DNA from: Gambelia wislizenii
Lineage: Eukaryota; Chordata; Lepidosauria; Squamata; Crotaphytidae
Length of the DNA: 64,000 nt
Direction of reading: 5' to 3'
Assembly: GCA_030847615.1 (NCBI GenBank)
Contig: JAUMIR010000004.1
Location: 104,980,001 to 105,044,000 of the forward strand
Below, piece after piece: positions 1 through 11,279 of the stretch (positions are counted from its first letter, which is position 1; the number at the start of each line of letters is the position of its first letter). The notes under the pieces are model-generated. The model was given only the letters and a program-made list of their open reading frames with translations, made no database searches and was not told the origin of the DNA. Made by a program: the position numbers and the translations under genes.

Positions 1-960
1 GATTGTACTCCTGGATTCAACCCTGATTCTGGATATCAGGTTTCTGTAGTGACCAGACAAGGGTGTGCACATTTAGAACTAGTGCACTAGCTATACCCAG
101 CATCCTGAAGATGTTGTGTCTTGGAAATATTAGAAGGCTGTGTCATGAGGTTGTCTTTGGACAGAGTTTGTAAACTGCAGCTCATCCAGAAAGTTCTGAT
201 CAGGCTGTTAACTGGGTCTGATTCTAAAGACTTTGTAGCTCTTTAGTTATGACAACTTCATTGGCTACTGATCTGTTTTTGGGTACAATCAAAAGTGCTG
301 CTTATGACCTAAAAAACTATACAACTTTGGATCAGGCTATTTGAAAAATTGTATTCTCCCTTACAAGCCTTCACATGTTCTAAGGTTTTGGGGAGAACCC
401 CTTCTTTTAAGGCAAATTTGATGAGAATGTGAGAGAGGTTTTCCTGGGTGACACACTCAGGTGCTGAGATTCCCTGCTGAAGGGAATTAGACTGGCTCCT
501 TCTCTATCCCCCTTCCTGTTGTTCCACCACCAGACAAATGCCCTTTTATTGAGACAGGAGTTTGCATCTAAAGTGGGATATGCAGGTCAACCCCCATATC
601 TACGGGACCAGTCTCTGTGGTTTCACTTATTCATGTCTGAAAAAAATGTCCTCTCTAGGCATTTTCTAGGTCCTCCAGTGCAATTCTGTGGTATGCTTCC
701 AACAGAAGTTGGGCCGGAAGTAATTCTTTTCACTATTATCCACAGTTTCAGGTATCCACGGCAAGTCTGGGAATGTACCCCTGCGGATACAGGGGAGGGT
801 GCAGCCTGTAGTTGATGGAGGGTTATGTTTCTTTTCTATTGTAGTTTTAACCCAATTTAATGTTTTAATTTTATTTGGTTTATTTAATTTTACTGTTAGC
901 TGCCTTGAGTACCTGCCCCTCCCCCTTTTTTGTCAGAAAGACAGGATATAAATTAACTAA
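1..960 (+). mobile_element. L2-like LINE relic, split by a MITE
   Basis: A decayed 3' half of an L2-clade LINE. Around 175-370 the plus strand gives broken remnants of the L2 reverse-transcriptase C-terminus (compare the cleaner copy at 7.06-7.80 kb). At 845-960 there is an L2-type 3' tail with T-rich sequence, a 'GCTGCCTTGAG' motif and 'GGATATAAATTAA'. A Tigger-like MITE at 580-810 separates the two parts, so it inserted later. All frames are interrupted. It lies inside an FGGY intron and has no coding role. Confidence 0.5.
580..810. mobile_element. Tigger-like (Tc1/mariner) MITE, type B
   Basis: The ends are inverted repeats: 'CAGGTCAACCCCCATATC' at the left, and at the right the reverse complement reads 'CAGGCTGCACCCTCCCC'. 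Internal signatures shared with other copies in this window are 'TCTCTAGGCATTTTCTAGG', 'TCCTCCAGTGCAATTCTG' and 'ATCCACAGTTTCAGGTATCC'. Related copies lie at 28.73, 46.52, 49.99 and 57.28 kb. It has no transposase and is a non-autonomous relic. Confidence 0.65.
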
Positions 961-1046
961 GTTAATACTGGCTTCTGGTGAAAATAGTATTCAGAGATGC
1001 TTCTGCATTCTACTGAAAATTCTACTGAAGGGTAAGTATCAATCAC

Positions 1047-1217
1047 TCTTGAAATATTTTGAACATAACACAATACCTTGAAGTGTATTATTTGCTAATA
1101 ATACCAGACTTGCTTGATATCCAGTGTGACTGTTTTCACAGTGGATATCAAGCAAGTCTGATATTATTAGTAATTAATAAGTTTCAAGGTATTGTTTATG
1201 TTCAAAACACTTCAAGA
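1047..1217. repeat. Long inverted repeat (hairpin) of about 170 bp
   Basis: Two arms of about 80 bp face each other across a loop of roughly 12 nt near 1127-1138. The inner core at 1095-1126 pairs with 1138-1169 with only a couple of mismatches ('CAGACTTGCTTGATATCCA' against its complement). The outer arms ('TTTTGAACATAA', 'CAATACCTTGAA') also pair with small indels. It may be a fully palindromic MITE. As part of the FGGY pre-mRNA it would fold into a long double-stranded stem. Confidence 0.8.
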
Positions 1218-1889
1218 CTCATTGAGAACTAAAGCTAGGCTGCAAGGTCTGTGATTGTACAATCTGATACACCCTAGTTGCTTCCACTATGCAAAATATA
1301 AGCTATTAAAATACAGAAAGTCACTGTAAAATGTAAAGAGATACCCTAGAAGCAGAGGTTACAAAATTGAAAGATGTGTTTCATGCTAGTAGATTCTCTC
1401 TTAGAGTTATAGGCCATGATTGATTGCCTCATGGAGGACAGATTTGGTAACAGAAACATTGTGGAAAAAACAATTGTCCACCGGGGGCTGAATAAATTTT
1501 ATTTTCTCAAATGGCTAAGTTCCACTCTATAATCTCTGGAATGTTCAAAATGCATTCCAGTTCCCACAGCAGCACCTGCAGAAGGTTTTGTGTTGTCTTA
1601 TGGATGAACTTAATATAGGCAAGTCTTATGACTGCTTCTATTAGCTGGGTGGAATGTATGTGATAAGCAGTCATAGTAAATCAACTAGAACTGGTCAAAG
1701 ACACAGAACTAGAAAATGTAGCATTCGTACACATATAAGGATAATCTTTAGACAGCTTTATTCTGCCACTTGAAAGACAACAGATGGAATGATTCTTCTG
1801 CTTCAGATTGTGCAAATGGTTCTCAAGCAGAGGCAAGAAGACTTAAAGTTAGCCCCTTCTCCTTACACAATCAGCTTTCCATAGCCACA

Positions 1890-2104
1890 TGTTCTGCTTC
1901 CATGGAGTCAACCAACCATGACTCAAAAAATATTCAGGGGGGGGGGAATCCAAAAAGCAAACTTTGCTTTTCACCATTTCATATAAGGGGACACCATTTT
2001 ACTATGCCATAATACAATAATGGGACTTGAGATCCACAGATTTTGGTATCCACGGGGGGGTGGTTCCTGGAACCAAACCCCAGTGGATACCAAGGGCCCA
2101 CTGT
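1890..2104 (-). mobile_element. Tigger-like MITE, type A
   Basis: The right end reads 'GATACCAAGGGCCCACTGTA', so on the minus strand it starts TACAGTGGGCCCTTGG. Internal sequence on the minus strand includes 'TTTGGTTCCAGGAACC' and 'GTGGATACCAAAATC'-like stretches and a 'CAACCATCC'-like end. A sister copy lies at 37309-37532 in the other orientation. The left terminus near 1890 is worn. Poly-G runs at 1937 and 2055 lie inside the element. Confidence 0.65.
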
Positions 2105-2384
2105 ACTTGCAAGGAAAAGCTAGAGAAAAGAGAACTGAGTTAGGAGGCAGGGATTATATCATATAGCTTTCTGAAGTTTTTTTTTTAAATTGTGTTCATA
2201 ATTAGAATAAAGTTGTTTGTATAAATCCTTCCTTTTAAGCTGATGCAGCTGCTTTCCCCAAGAGTGGAAGGAAAGTAATATTTGACCAATTTAAAGGCAC
2301 TTCCTCGTCCCTAGGATAGAGATTAGAATGGACAAACAGAAGCAGAGTGTAAAGCTGCATGGAGGGACAGTACCTGTAGTACAC
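2105..2384. other. Intronic sequence, nothing recognised
   Basis: No gene, RNA or clear repeat was seen between the MITE and the next dispersed repeat. A T-run sits near 2178. Confidence 0.4.
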
Positions 2385-2990
2385 ATTTAAGTCTCGTCTA
2401 TATGAGCCTGAAAAAATGGATTGTTCTGCAGTAATAGCAAGTTGCAGCATCTGCAACTTGTCTTAATGGTTGCACAACCCCCATAAACTTTGCATGCCCT
2501 CTTCTTGGCTGCACGTGAATTACTCATGTTTATAAATCTGCCACTATCAATTTTTTTAAAAAAAAAACCTATTTCTATGGTGCACAGAAACGATATTTCA
2601 CCTTTACACAAAAAAAGAAAAACAACACCCCATTTTATCACCTTAGTGATCACTCACTAAAGTGAAAATCCAACATGGTGGCAGCAGGTACTTGCCCTGT
2701 TAGCAAGCTCCACCCCCCAGGCTCATCCAGCCAATCAGCTTGTGCTTCCTCTCCTATGGGAAAGCAGTTCAAATTGAATCGTTTGTCCCAATGAGCGGGA
2801 ATGCACATTTCCCACAGAGCTTTTTAAAAACACTGGGAAAAGCCACAAAGACTTTCCAGGTGTTGTTTCTGGAGTTTTTTGCTGCCCCCCTTCTGAATAC
2901 GGTGCATTGATGCAGGCTCCCATTAAGACATCATCTTCCCAGTGAATTCCATTAAGATTATTTTGACCATTTAGATGACCCCTTAGAAGA
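2385..2990 (+). mobile_element. Unnamed dispersed repeat 'R', copy 1
   Basis: First of four related copies (also 20650-21270, 25000-25605 and 62318-62965). Shared blocks run in the same order: 'TGAGCCTGAAAAAATGGATTG', 'CCTTAGTGATCACTCACTAA', 'AATCCAACATGGTGGCAGC', 'GGGAATGCACATTTCCCAC', 'AAAAGCCACAAAG', and the end 'GACCATTTAGATGACCCC'. The outer ends are short inverted repeats ('GTCTCGTCTATATGA' left, 'AGGGGTCATCTAAATGG' on the minus strand at the right). No ORF is conserved between copies, so it looks like a non-autonomous DNA transposon. Confidence 0.65.
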
Positions 2991-4740
2991 ATATCTCCCC
3001 TGTAGTTATTTTCATTCAAAGATTTGCATGCAAGCAGCGTCCATTAGTTCTTAACCCTTTAAAAATCCTTACTTACAGTAAAAACAAAACAAAACAGAAA
3101 AAGTCCATGGCTTTATGACCTGGCTTAAGTTCTGAAATGGAAATCATTTATGATGCAGCTGTTAGGCATTTGTATTGCCTTAACAGACCCTTTGGTGTCA
3201 CTCAAATAGTTATGTTCAAGAAAACAACATACATAATAATACAGCAACAGGAATGTGAAGCCTTAATCTTGGGAAAGACTTTAAATGATGGAGAAATGTG
3301 TAGATTTACAATTATCTTTCCAGCTTTTACTGGGAAGATGAAGATGAATGATTAGACCATCTTATTGGGCAGAAAGTTAGGAAATATAACAATATGGTTA
3401 TGTGTTTTATGGCAATAATAACAAGGCATGGTGGCCTCTGAAATGGTTCTCATGATAAAATCCCAGCTGGATACTCAAAAGAGCTGTGTTGTGGTCCATG
3501 CTTGGGGATTTGACAAAGCAGCACATATGCATGTGAACTGGCTAGATCAAAAACAATTTTATGAGAGGGTAAATGAACATATGGAAAGAATCGAGAAAAC
3601 CCCATCCAGCTTCTAATATGTAAACAGTGCTCTAGCCGTAGGTCATAAAGTAAATACAGATTGGTGGGGGGGAACCACCCAACTGCCAGATGGTGAAGAA
3701 AAGTTTGAATTCAGGCCGATGAAAGCAGAATGTATGCTATGACTGTTGCAAGAAATCATTGGGACAAAGTTTCAGCCTGCACCTTCGGTCAGGTGGCTTT
3801 CCATAAAATTCAAAGTGCAGTAATTGTCAGGAATCCCTGTGAAGATGCCTTTTTTTTTTAATATTCACTTGACTCTCCCCCTACTTTTGATCCTCACGTC
3901 ATCTGCCTCCTACTTTCACAATGGAACAATGTTCCCAGCCTAATTGCAAAAACAATTAGATACCATCTTTAAACAGAATCTTCCCACAATCCTGGGATTG
4001 CCTGTAAGAAGTATAAGAATGTGTTGGCATCTGTTCCATGATCCTTCCCTCCCACAGTTTCTTGTAGACATGATATTGTTTTCAGTTCTCTGCTCCAAAT
4101 GTTTATAAGTGTGCTGTTGATCATCTGCTTCATGTGGCCTCCAAGGAGGCTTTGAAATATTAGTGGGGGGAAGCATTTCGTTTGTTTTTATACACATGCT
4201 GAAAAGCATCTTTTCTGAACATCTTTCCAAATAAGTTAATTAAAAAACTGTACAGCTTTCTAACATCTGCAAAGCACAAAGGAGAAGGGTAATTAGGTAG
4301 ATGTTTAATGGATACAGTTGTTGTTTTTCAGTGCAGGCCTGATTCATATTTTTTTGTAGGCTAGCAAGACATTTCATGTGACAAGAATGCACATATTTGA
4401 ATATGCGTGTGAGTGTGTGCGCACACGTGTGTATATATGTGAGTGCTCTGCTGAGACTCAGCTTGTATACTCCTCCAATGAAGGAGTTACAAAGATAATG
4501 TATGTCAGGTTTATGTATATCCTTATAGAGTGTCTGTCTCCTGCTTGCTTTAGTTTCATGATAGAAGATCTTCTACTGCTGAGAGGGGTAAATTTAGCTG
4601 TATTTGTCAATGTTGCATGATCCAATATTCCTCTGAATCACCCCTTATAGAAATTAGTTCTTTTTTAATGTATTGTCACAAATGAAAGGAGTTGTCACAC
4701 AGTCTAACCTTGCAAATTATACTTCAGAAACAGTTGTGGG
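2991..4740. other. FGGY intron; one odd short ORF, no identified gene
   Basis: No exon with splice signals and no familiar repeat was recognised. A plus-strand ORF at 3428-3616 (62 aa, containing 'HAWGFDKAAHMHVNWLDQ') reads more like protein than its surroundings, but it has no recognised family and no splice context. The upstream stretch 3137-3355 is also open. A short GT-rich microsatellite lies at about 4403-4440. Confidence 0.35.
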
Positions 4741-5040
4741 TTTGTTTATTTATTTATTTAGGTACTTATACCCTGCTCTTCAACCATGAAGGCTCTCAGA
4801 GAGGCTTACAAATTGTTAAGCAATAGCACCTGCACATCTACACCACTTTTTTATAGCGCACTAGACACTCTCCAGGCAGTTTCCAATGTGTGTTAGCTAA
4901 TTGCCCCCACAAGCCAGGTACTCATTTTACCAACTTATGAAAGGATGGAAGGCTGAGTGAACCTTGGAGCCCTTGGGATCGAACTTGCAGTGTTGTAGCT
5001 TGCAGTACTCTCATTTAACCACTGCACCACCAGGGCTCCC
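4741..5040 (-). mobile_element. tRNA-derived SINE with an L2-like tail
   Basis: Read on the minus strand, the element starts 'GGGAGCCCTGGTGGTGCAGT' and has an A-box-like 'TGGTGCAGTGG' and a B-box-like 'GTTCGATCC' (complement of 4977-4985), as in tRNA-derived Pol III promoters. The 3' part is an L2-like tail ending in (TAAA)n, seen here as TTTATTTATTTA at about 4746-4760. A tail-only relative lies at 14052-14212. This arrangement fits mobilisation by an L2 LINE. Confidence 0.75.
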
Positions 5041-7059
5041 TGGATGAAAGTGGTATGGATATTCTGATACTTTTTGGAAAGCAAAGTGGATTCTTGGTAC
5101 TGAGACAAGGCAGTAGATGTAGAGTTTGATGGGTGGCATATGAAACACTCAGTCTAATCCCATTGGGACCTGAGATCCAATATTTATGAAAGGCCACTTC
5201 ATTTATCACACATCCATGCAGAGTACAGTAAGCTCTTTCTGCTTTTGACCAAGAACCATTGCAACTTCCTATAAATAAAGACAAAACTCCTCTTGATCTG
5301 TGTGGTTCATCCCAGACTTGTGAATGGCTTTCTGCCACTTATATTCACATTCACATTCTCCTAAAAGAGCATTCTCTCCCCCATTCTCTTTCACAAATAT
5401 ATACTATACTTTATCATTCATACACAACTCCAGTTCACACTGTTCTCCTTTTCCTCGGTCTCTCACATACCCTGCTTCACAAAGAAAGCACAAGCCCAGA
5501 AGCAAAGAAACATACAAGATGTGAAAGTGTAAGGGAGCTGGAAAAGCCCAGCTGCCCATAGACAAAGAGAAAATGAGGGGCAAGTGGAAGAAGGGCGGGA
5601 GAGAGAAATTGACTGGACAGAGGAGGGAGTAGGTTAAGCTCCAGAGGTGAGCTTTGGAAAAGCTGTAGGACCAAAGAAGAAAGCAGGATTGATCCATTAG
5701 AAGGCTGTGGACTGGAATGCACAGTCAGTGAGCTCAAGGTATCTCATCCTTGTATTGGTCTGTGTACCATCCAGAGAACTTCTTTTATTTCCAGCAGTAA
5801 GATAGTCAGACAGACAGACAGACAAGATATTAAATAAATTTTAGAAATGTTGTCTCAAGAGATTTTAATAAATCCAAGAAAATCCAAGATTTACTTACAG
5901 TAAATAAATTTCAGAGATACAAGCCCCAAGAAATTTGATTTGAGAGTAAAATACTGAACATAAAACAGTAAATAGCATAATAAAGAGATACACCAAAGGG
6001 TTCATCAGATTAAAATGCCATCAGGGAATTAACTGCCAAGTTTGAAGTATTCTTTGTCTGAATCTCCAACATTGCCAAGGCATAAAGAAGAACCATATGG
6101 GTCATATAGGTTTCTGTACCAGACAACAGATAACTTTTCTGAAACAGAACTTAGCTGCAGGTCACATAAAATAGCGCCAAGCCATTTGGACTGCGTTTTG
6201 AAGAATAAAACATGAAGTAGCACATAACGTGGAAGGACTTCTGCTCTTAAGGTTCACAAATATGAATCTCCTGTGCCAACAGAGTGCAATGGTATTTGAC
6301 ATCAGTCATGACAGCTCCCATAGTCTAAAAGCTATTCTATGTGTACACAATACAAAGGCTTTCAGTTTTGTGACACAGATCCTAAAAACCCACACATACA
6401 AATGAAAGTTTCATGCAAATTACTTAATAGAAGTGTTTCCTGTGTTTTGTTAAAGTCCTAAGAGGTCTAGGGAATGGAGGGAAGTAGAAAGAGGGCAAGG
6501 AATAACATTAAATAGTTCAACTTACACAGCAAAATGACCCAATCAGTCTTTTCCACAGGGTCAAATTGCATGTGTCATGAAAGGAGTCACATGTAGTTCT
6601 GGTAATCTATTAAAAATTTGAAGTAGCTGCTGGAGGTAGATACCAGTTAAACCATGGAGATAATAGATCCTATATTGCTATGCCACGGTCTTCATGATTC
6701 ACCACCACCACTACCAAGCTGCTATTAACCAGCAGAGAAATCCCCATTTGTACCAGCAATTTTGTATGGAAGAAGCTGGATTTATTTATTTTTTAATCCA
6801 CAATGCTATGGGAGTTTTTGTCACAGGCCCATGGTGTGATTTTGTTGTGGGGAGTGGGTTAAAATCTGCCCCATACACTGTGATCATGAGGTCCCCTCCC
6901 CATCACCTCTAGATCTGCTATTTATAGTTTTCAAAAGAGTGTAGAAATTATGAATGATAAAGCCATTGTATGTAGTTTGGCTTGCAGTCCATAGTGGGCA
7001 ATATATTTTCAGCCTATTCTATAATATTTTCTCTTAGTTGCCATCTGTAGAAGTCAGAA
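5041..7059. other. FGGY intron, nothing recognised except a (GACA)n tract
   Basis: A short (CAGA)n microsatellite occupies about 5806-5824. The ORFs at 5259-5737 are overlapping, low-complexity (Pro/Ser/His-rich) and lack splice or family support. No other element was identified. Confidence 0.35.
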
Positions 7060-7801
7060 GTCAGAGCTGGCCATGGTGGTACATGGTTTGGTCACATCCC
7101 ATTTGGATTACTGTAGCGTAATCTACGTGGGTCTGCCTTTCAAAAGTGCCCAGAAACTTAAGTTGGCCCAGAGAGTAGCACCAGGCTGTTAACAGGGGCT
7201 GACTATAGGGAGCATACACTTCCCTTGTTGTGACAGATCCATTGGCTGCCGACCCATTTCCGGTCACAGTTCAAAGTGCTGGTTTTGACCTATAAAGCCC
7301 TGAATGGCTTGGGTCCAGATTACTTGAAGAACTGTATCTCCCTGTATGAACCCAACAGAACATAAAGATCAGCTGGAGAGACCCTTATCTCTGTCCCACC
7401 ACCTTCTCAGGCTTGTCTGGTGGGAACGAGGGAGAGGGTGTTTTTGGTGGCTGCTCCCAGACTTTGGAGCTCTTTCCCTAAAGAGGTTAGGATGGCCCCA
7501 TCTTTACTCTCCTTCAGGTGGCAGGTTAAAACATTTTTATGCCACCAGGCCTTTGCTGACAAATGAAGGTTGGACTGCTAGTGCTCCTGTTTTGTTTTGT
7601 TTTTAAAGATCTATTTTAATTTTTATAGAGTTTTAAAAATGATTTATCATTTATGTGGAATTTTGATTATATAAGTGGTTTAATCTCTTTTTAATTTTTG
7701 TTTATTGTACTATGTTTTTTAGCTATTGATTTTAAACATTGTGAGTAGCCTTGGGTTCCACCATAGGGAGAAAGGCAGGAAATAAATAAATAAATAAATA
7801 T
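7060..7801 (+). mobile_element. L2 LINE, 5'-truncated 3' end
   Basis: The plus strand carries the C-terminal part of the L2 reverse-transcriptase ORF (residues like 'LDYCSVIYVGLP' then 'AQKLKLAQR' around 7100-7180), broken by stops. The 3' UTR follows, with 'GAGTAGCCTTGGGTTCCACC' and a terminal (AAAT)n tail at about 7780-7800. The tail marks the 3' end of insertion. It is inside the FGGY intron in the sense direction. Confidence 0.8.
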
Positions 7802-9654
7802 GCCGTCCACGTTGTAGACTCAGCTTCATTGTTTCCCTATCATAGATGCCCTGCCATGAGCAGTCTTTTCGCTCTGTCTACCATGCAGTGAACAGGTCTT
7901 TGTAATCCCAGAAATTGGGTGAAATAACTTAATTTACTTTGTTTCTTGAAGTGTATATGTGATACCACCATTTTCAGTTGCCTTCTTTTGATGGGAAAGA
8001 GATTATAGCGATGGGATGTGAATTATACAGATTATGTGCGTAATTTCCACTTTTCCTTCTTTGCATATTTATTCTAGGAGTGTCCTACATCTATGCATAA
8101 TCCCTTGCCAGAGACTGTTGACCCCATCCCAGTCCTGAGTCACAAACCTATTCAAGGGCACCTGTTCCCTTCCACTGTGAAAAACCCAGCACTGCTGAGT
8201 CAGAGACCAATGCACATTAAGTCGTTGTGCCTGGTGCCAACAAAACTTGGGAGATGAAAGCAGAGTTAAGCTGTTGGGCTCTCTCCATTGCCCATGTAAG
8301 CTGAGCCTCCCACCACTAGGCAGTCAGACTAGCACCTGACTTGCTTCAGTCTGTGCAGAACTGTCAGTTGCCCACTAAATACAATTCCTTAATTATTTCT
8401 TCATCTCAGGATATTGAGGGGGAGGCCTTAGAAAAGCAACAAGTAGAATAAGCAGCTGCCTAATATTAGCAAGAGACTGACCGCAAAACAGGCTTTTCAA
8501 CTGGAGAGTGGTAGGATGACAATCACTCTGGCTCATTCTACTTCTAAATTTGGCCTCCTGAATTAAATGACTAACATCATGGCTGGAATGCCAGAAAACT
8601 CCTACTTCAGTTGCAATGACCCTTCTCCCCTTTTGATTTTATCCAGCTGCCAAGTCTAACTATGGCTCTGTTTACATGGGACTGCCCCTGGAGTGACTGT
8701 TGACACATTAGAAGCTTTTCATGTGCCTCTTTGTCCTGCAGTGAACCCTAATAATTCATTCCCTCCCTCTCTGTGCCCATTTCCTCCCTGTCCCTTTCAG
8801 TGCAAATAGCATGTGGCAATGTGATCTTTCTCCCTGCTTTTGGCAAGGGAGGGGTGGGGAGTGGAAAGCATGAGAACAGGAGCCATGGGGTTTCACAAAG
8901 CCTATTAGTGGAGGCTTTCTGGACATTTTTACTCTGTGCCAGGGCTGAATTTTTTCTGTAAAACATTAAACCCAGTGCAAGTGGGATAATATGCTTTTAT
9001 TTGGACACGGGAGTGGTTAAAACTCAGGGTGAAGCATTTTGGCATATGTGCGGAAACTTCAAGAGGTGGGGAAAATGGCAGATAAGCCCAGCTTCTCCTT
9101 TGACTGTATGCTTCTTTAAGTCTTAGGATTTTGCTTCTTTTTCTTGTTTAGTTTGAAATGCGAATTTGACCCAGCAGAAGAAAGTGGGAGGCTACTAACT
9201 TGATTTTTGAAATGATAAAACAATGTAATAATTATTATCAATTTTTAAAGTACGGGGCTGCTGCATCATGCCTGCTGACTTCCGCTCATATTGTGCCTTT
9301 GCCTCTTCCTCTCATCTCCCCCAACAAGTCTAAAATCTGCTATAGTTGGGTTCCCCCTCGTTTGAAACAGAATACAGAGTGTACAGACTACAGCACTGAT
9401 GGGGAATCCACTAGCAGACAGACACCATTACAATTCATATTTTTATACATAGCATCAAACTATGTGTGAAAACTATCTAAGCATAAAAGCAATAATGATA
9501 CATCAGAATACAAAGATGTGTCAACAAATCAAGCTTCACTGTTCAAGATGTCAGACAGTGTGTGTTTTTTTTAGTAAGGATGCCGCTGAAAATAAACCTT
9601 ATTCCTTGTTGACGTAAGGTTTATTATGTCACAAGGCTCTTTAGGGTTTTAAGT
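7802..9654. other. FGGY intron, nothing recognised
   Basis: About 1.85 kb without a recognised exon, RNA gene or repeat family. ORFs at 8748-8966 and 8773-8961 lie on opposite strands of the same segment and show no family features. Confidence 0.35.
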
Positions 9655-10480
9655 CTCTCTCTCTGGCTTCTCTTCGCAAACGAAGATTCAGGAAGGACAC
9701 ATCCCGCGCTTTCTGCAAGCGCGCTGATGACTAAAAAGGCCAATCCAAGATAGACAAGTCTGGTTGCAGAAAGCACAGCAGAAGGTCTCCTTGGTGATGT
9801 TTCCAGGTTATGATTTTTTTTGCGTTGCCATTTCTCTTCAAGACTTGTTCGGTGTGAATTCTCAAATAAGGCTGCAGCATTATGGATAGTGTGTCTCCAT
9901 GCCTCCCGATGTGAGGCCAGGGCAGACCATTGTTGGTGATCAATTTGGCCAAGCCTGAGATGTCGTTTCAGTGAGTCCTTGTATCGCTTTTTTGGAGCGC
10001 CCCTCTTACGCTGACCTGTGGTGAGTTCATTGTAGAATACAGTACTATTTTGGGGAGGCAATGGTTCTCTATCCTAGAAACATGCCCTGCCCAGCACAGC
10101 TGTGTTCTCAATATCATGGCCTCAATGCTGGTGATCCCTGCTTGCTGAAGGACAGCAACATTTGTCACATAGTCAGTCCAGTGTATATTTAGGATTGTGT
10201 GTAAACAGCGCTGATGGAAGCGTTCGAGGAGTCGTAAGTGGTGGCGATAGGTGACCCGTGTTTCAGACCCATAAAGGAGAATAGACAGTACAATGGCTCT
10301 ATATACACTGATTTTTGTGTTTCGCCTCAGGTGTTTATTACTCCAGACTCTTTTGTAAAGTCTTCCAAATGCGCTATGTGCCTTTGCTAATCTGTGATCA
10401 ATCTCTTTCTCAATCTTGGCATCTGAGGAGATGATGCTTCCCAGGTAGGTGAACTGCTGAATGGACTTAAGCACAGAGTT
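9655..10480 (-). mobile_element. Non-LTR retrotransposon, 3' half of the RT ORF (minus)
   Basis: The minus strand from 10474 down encodes the RT C-terminal region: '[20 protein letters not shown]', 'LLYGSET', 'HQRCLHTILNIHWTDYV', 'GITSIEAMILRTQLCWAGHV', then after a frame change 'KRGAPKKRYKDSLKRHL' and 'WRHTIHNAAALFE'. I remember this signature from vertebrate RT proteins labelled F52C9.6-like or endonuclease-reverse transcriptase. The exact clade (RTE-like or another) is unresolved. The 3' end is at the left near a GA/CT-rich stretch at 9653-9665. The 5' half follows immediately but in the opposite orientation. A second, shorter copy is at 54397-54901. Confidence 0.8.
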
Positions 10481-10484
10481 GCTG

Positions 10485-11265
10485 ACGGCAATGTGGGAAT
10501 GGTGGTGTTCATCCTGTGGTGCACCCTGTACAAGAAAAAAGGAGCAAAATCCGATTGCTCAAACTATCGAGGCATAACACTGCTCTCTATTGCTGGAAAA
10601 ATCCTTACAAGGATACTCCTGAACAGATTAGTTCCTGCTATTGCAGAAGAACTTCTTCCTGAAAGCCAATGTGGCTTCAGAGCCAATAGGAGTACTACAG
10701 ATATGGTATTTGCCCTTAGACAACTGCAAGAGTAATGTAGAGAGCAGAACAAGGGTCTCTATGTAACATTTGTTGACCTCACCAAAGCCTTCGACACCAT
10801 GAGTAGGAAAGGTCTGTGACAGATCCTGGAAAGACTAGGATGTCCCCCCAAATTCCTTAAAATGATTATCTTGCTACACGAGGGCCAGCGCGGTCAAGTC
10901 AGATATGGCAATGCTCTTTCAGAGCCCTTTCTAATAACTAATGGAGTGAAGCAAGGTTGGGTTCTTGTGCCAACTTTATTTACAATCTTCTTCAGCATGA
11001 TGCTCCAAAGGGCTACGGCAGAGCTTGAAGAAGACGACGGCATCTATATACGTTACCGTACTGATGGTAGCTTGTTTAACTTAAGCCGTCTCAGGGCTCG
11101 CACTAAGACTCTAAACTATCTAGTCTGTGAGCTGCTCTTCGCTGATCATGCTGCCCTTGTCGCCCACGCAGAAGCAGCTCTGCAACGTCTAACATCCTGC
11201 TTTGCAACAGCTGCAGAGCTGTTTGGGCTGGAAGTCAACCTGAAGAAAATGGAAGGGATTTAAGT
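10485..11265 (+). mobile_element. Non-LTR retrotransposon, 5' half of the RT ORF, inverted (plus)
   Basis: The plus strand encodes the N-terminal/catalytic RT part: '[20 protein letters not shown]', '[18 protein letters not shown]', 'VTFVDLTKAFDTM' (just past a stop at 10735), 'NGVKQGWVL' and 'LLFADHAALVAHAEAALQ'. The catalytic motif reads FADH instead of FADD (about 11139-11150), so the enzyme is dead. It ends at 'LEVNLKKMEGI', while the neighbouring minus-strand half resumes at '[12 protein letters not shown]'. As far as I recall the family, about 20 residues between them are missing at the inversion. Confidence 0.8.
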
Positions 11266-11279
11266 AATACAGCCTGAAA

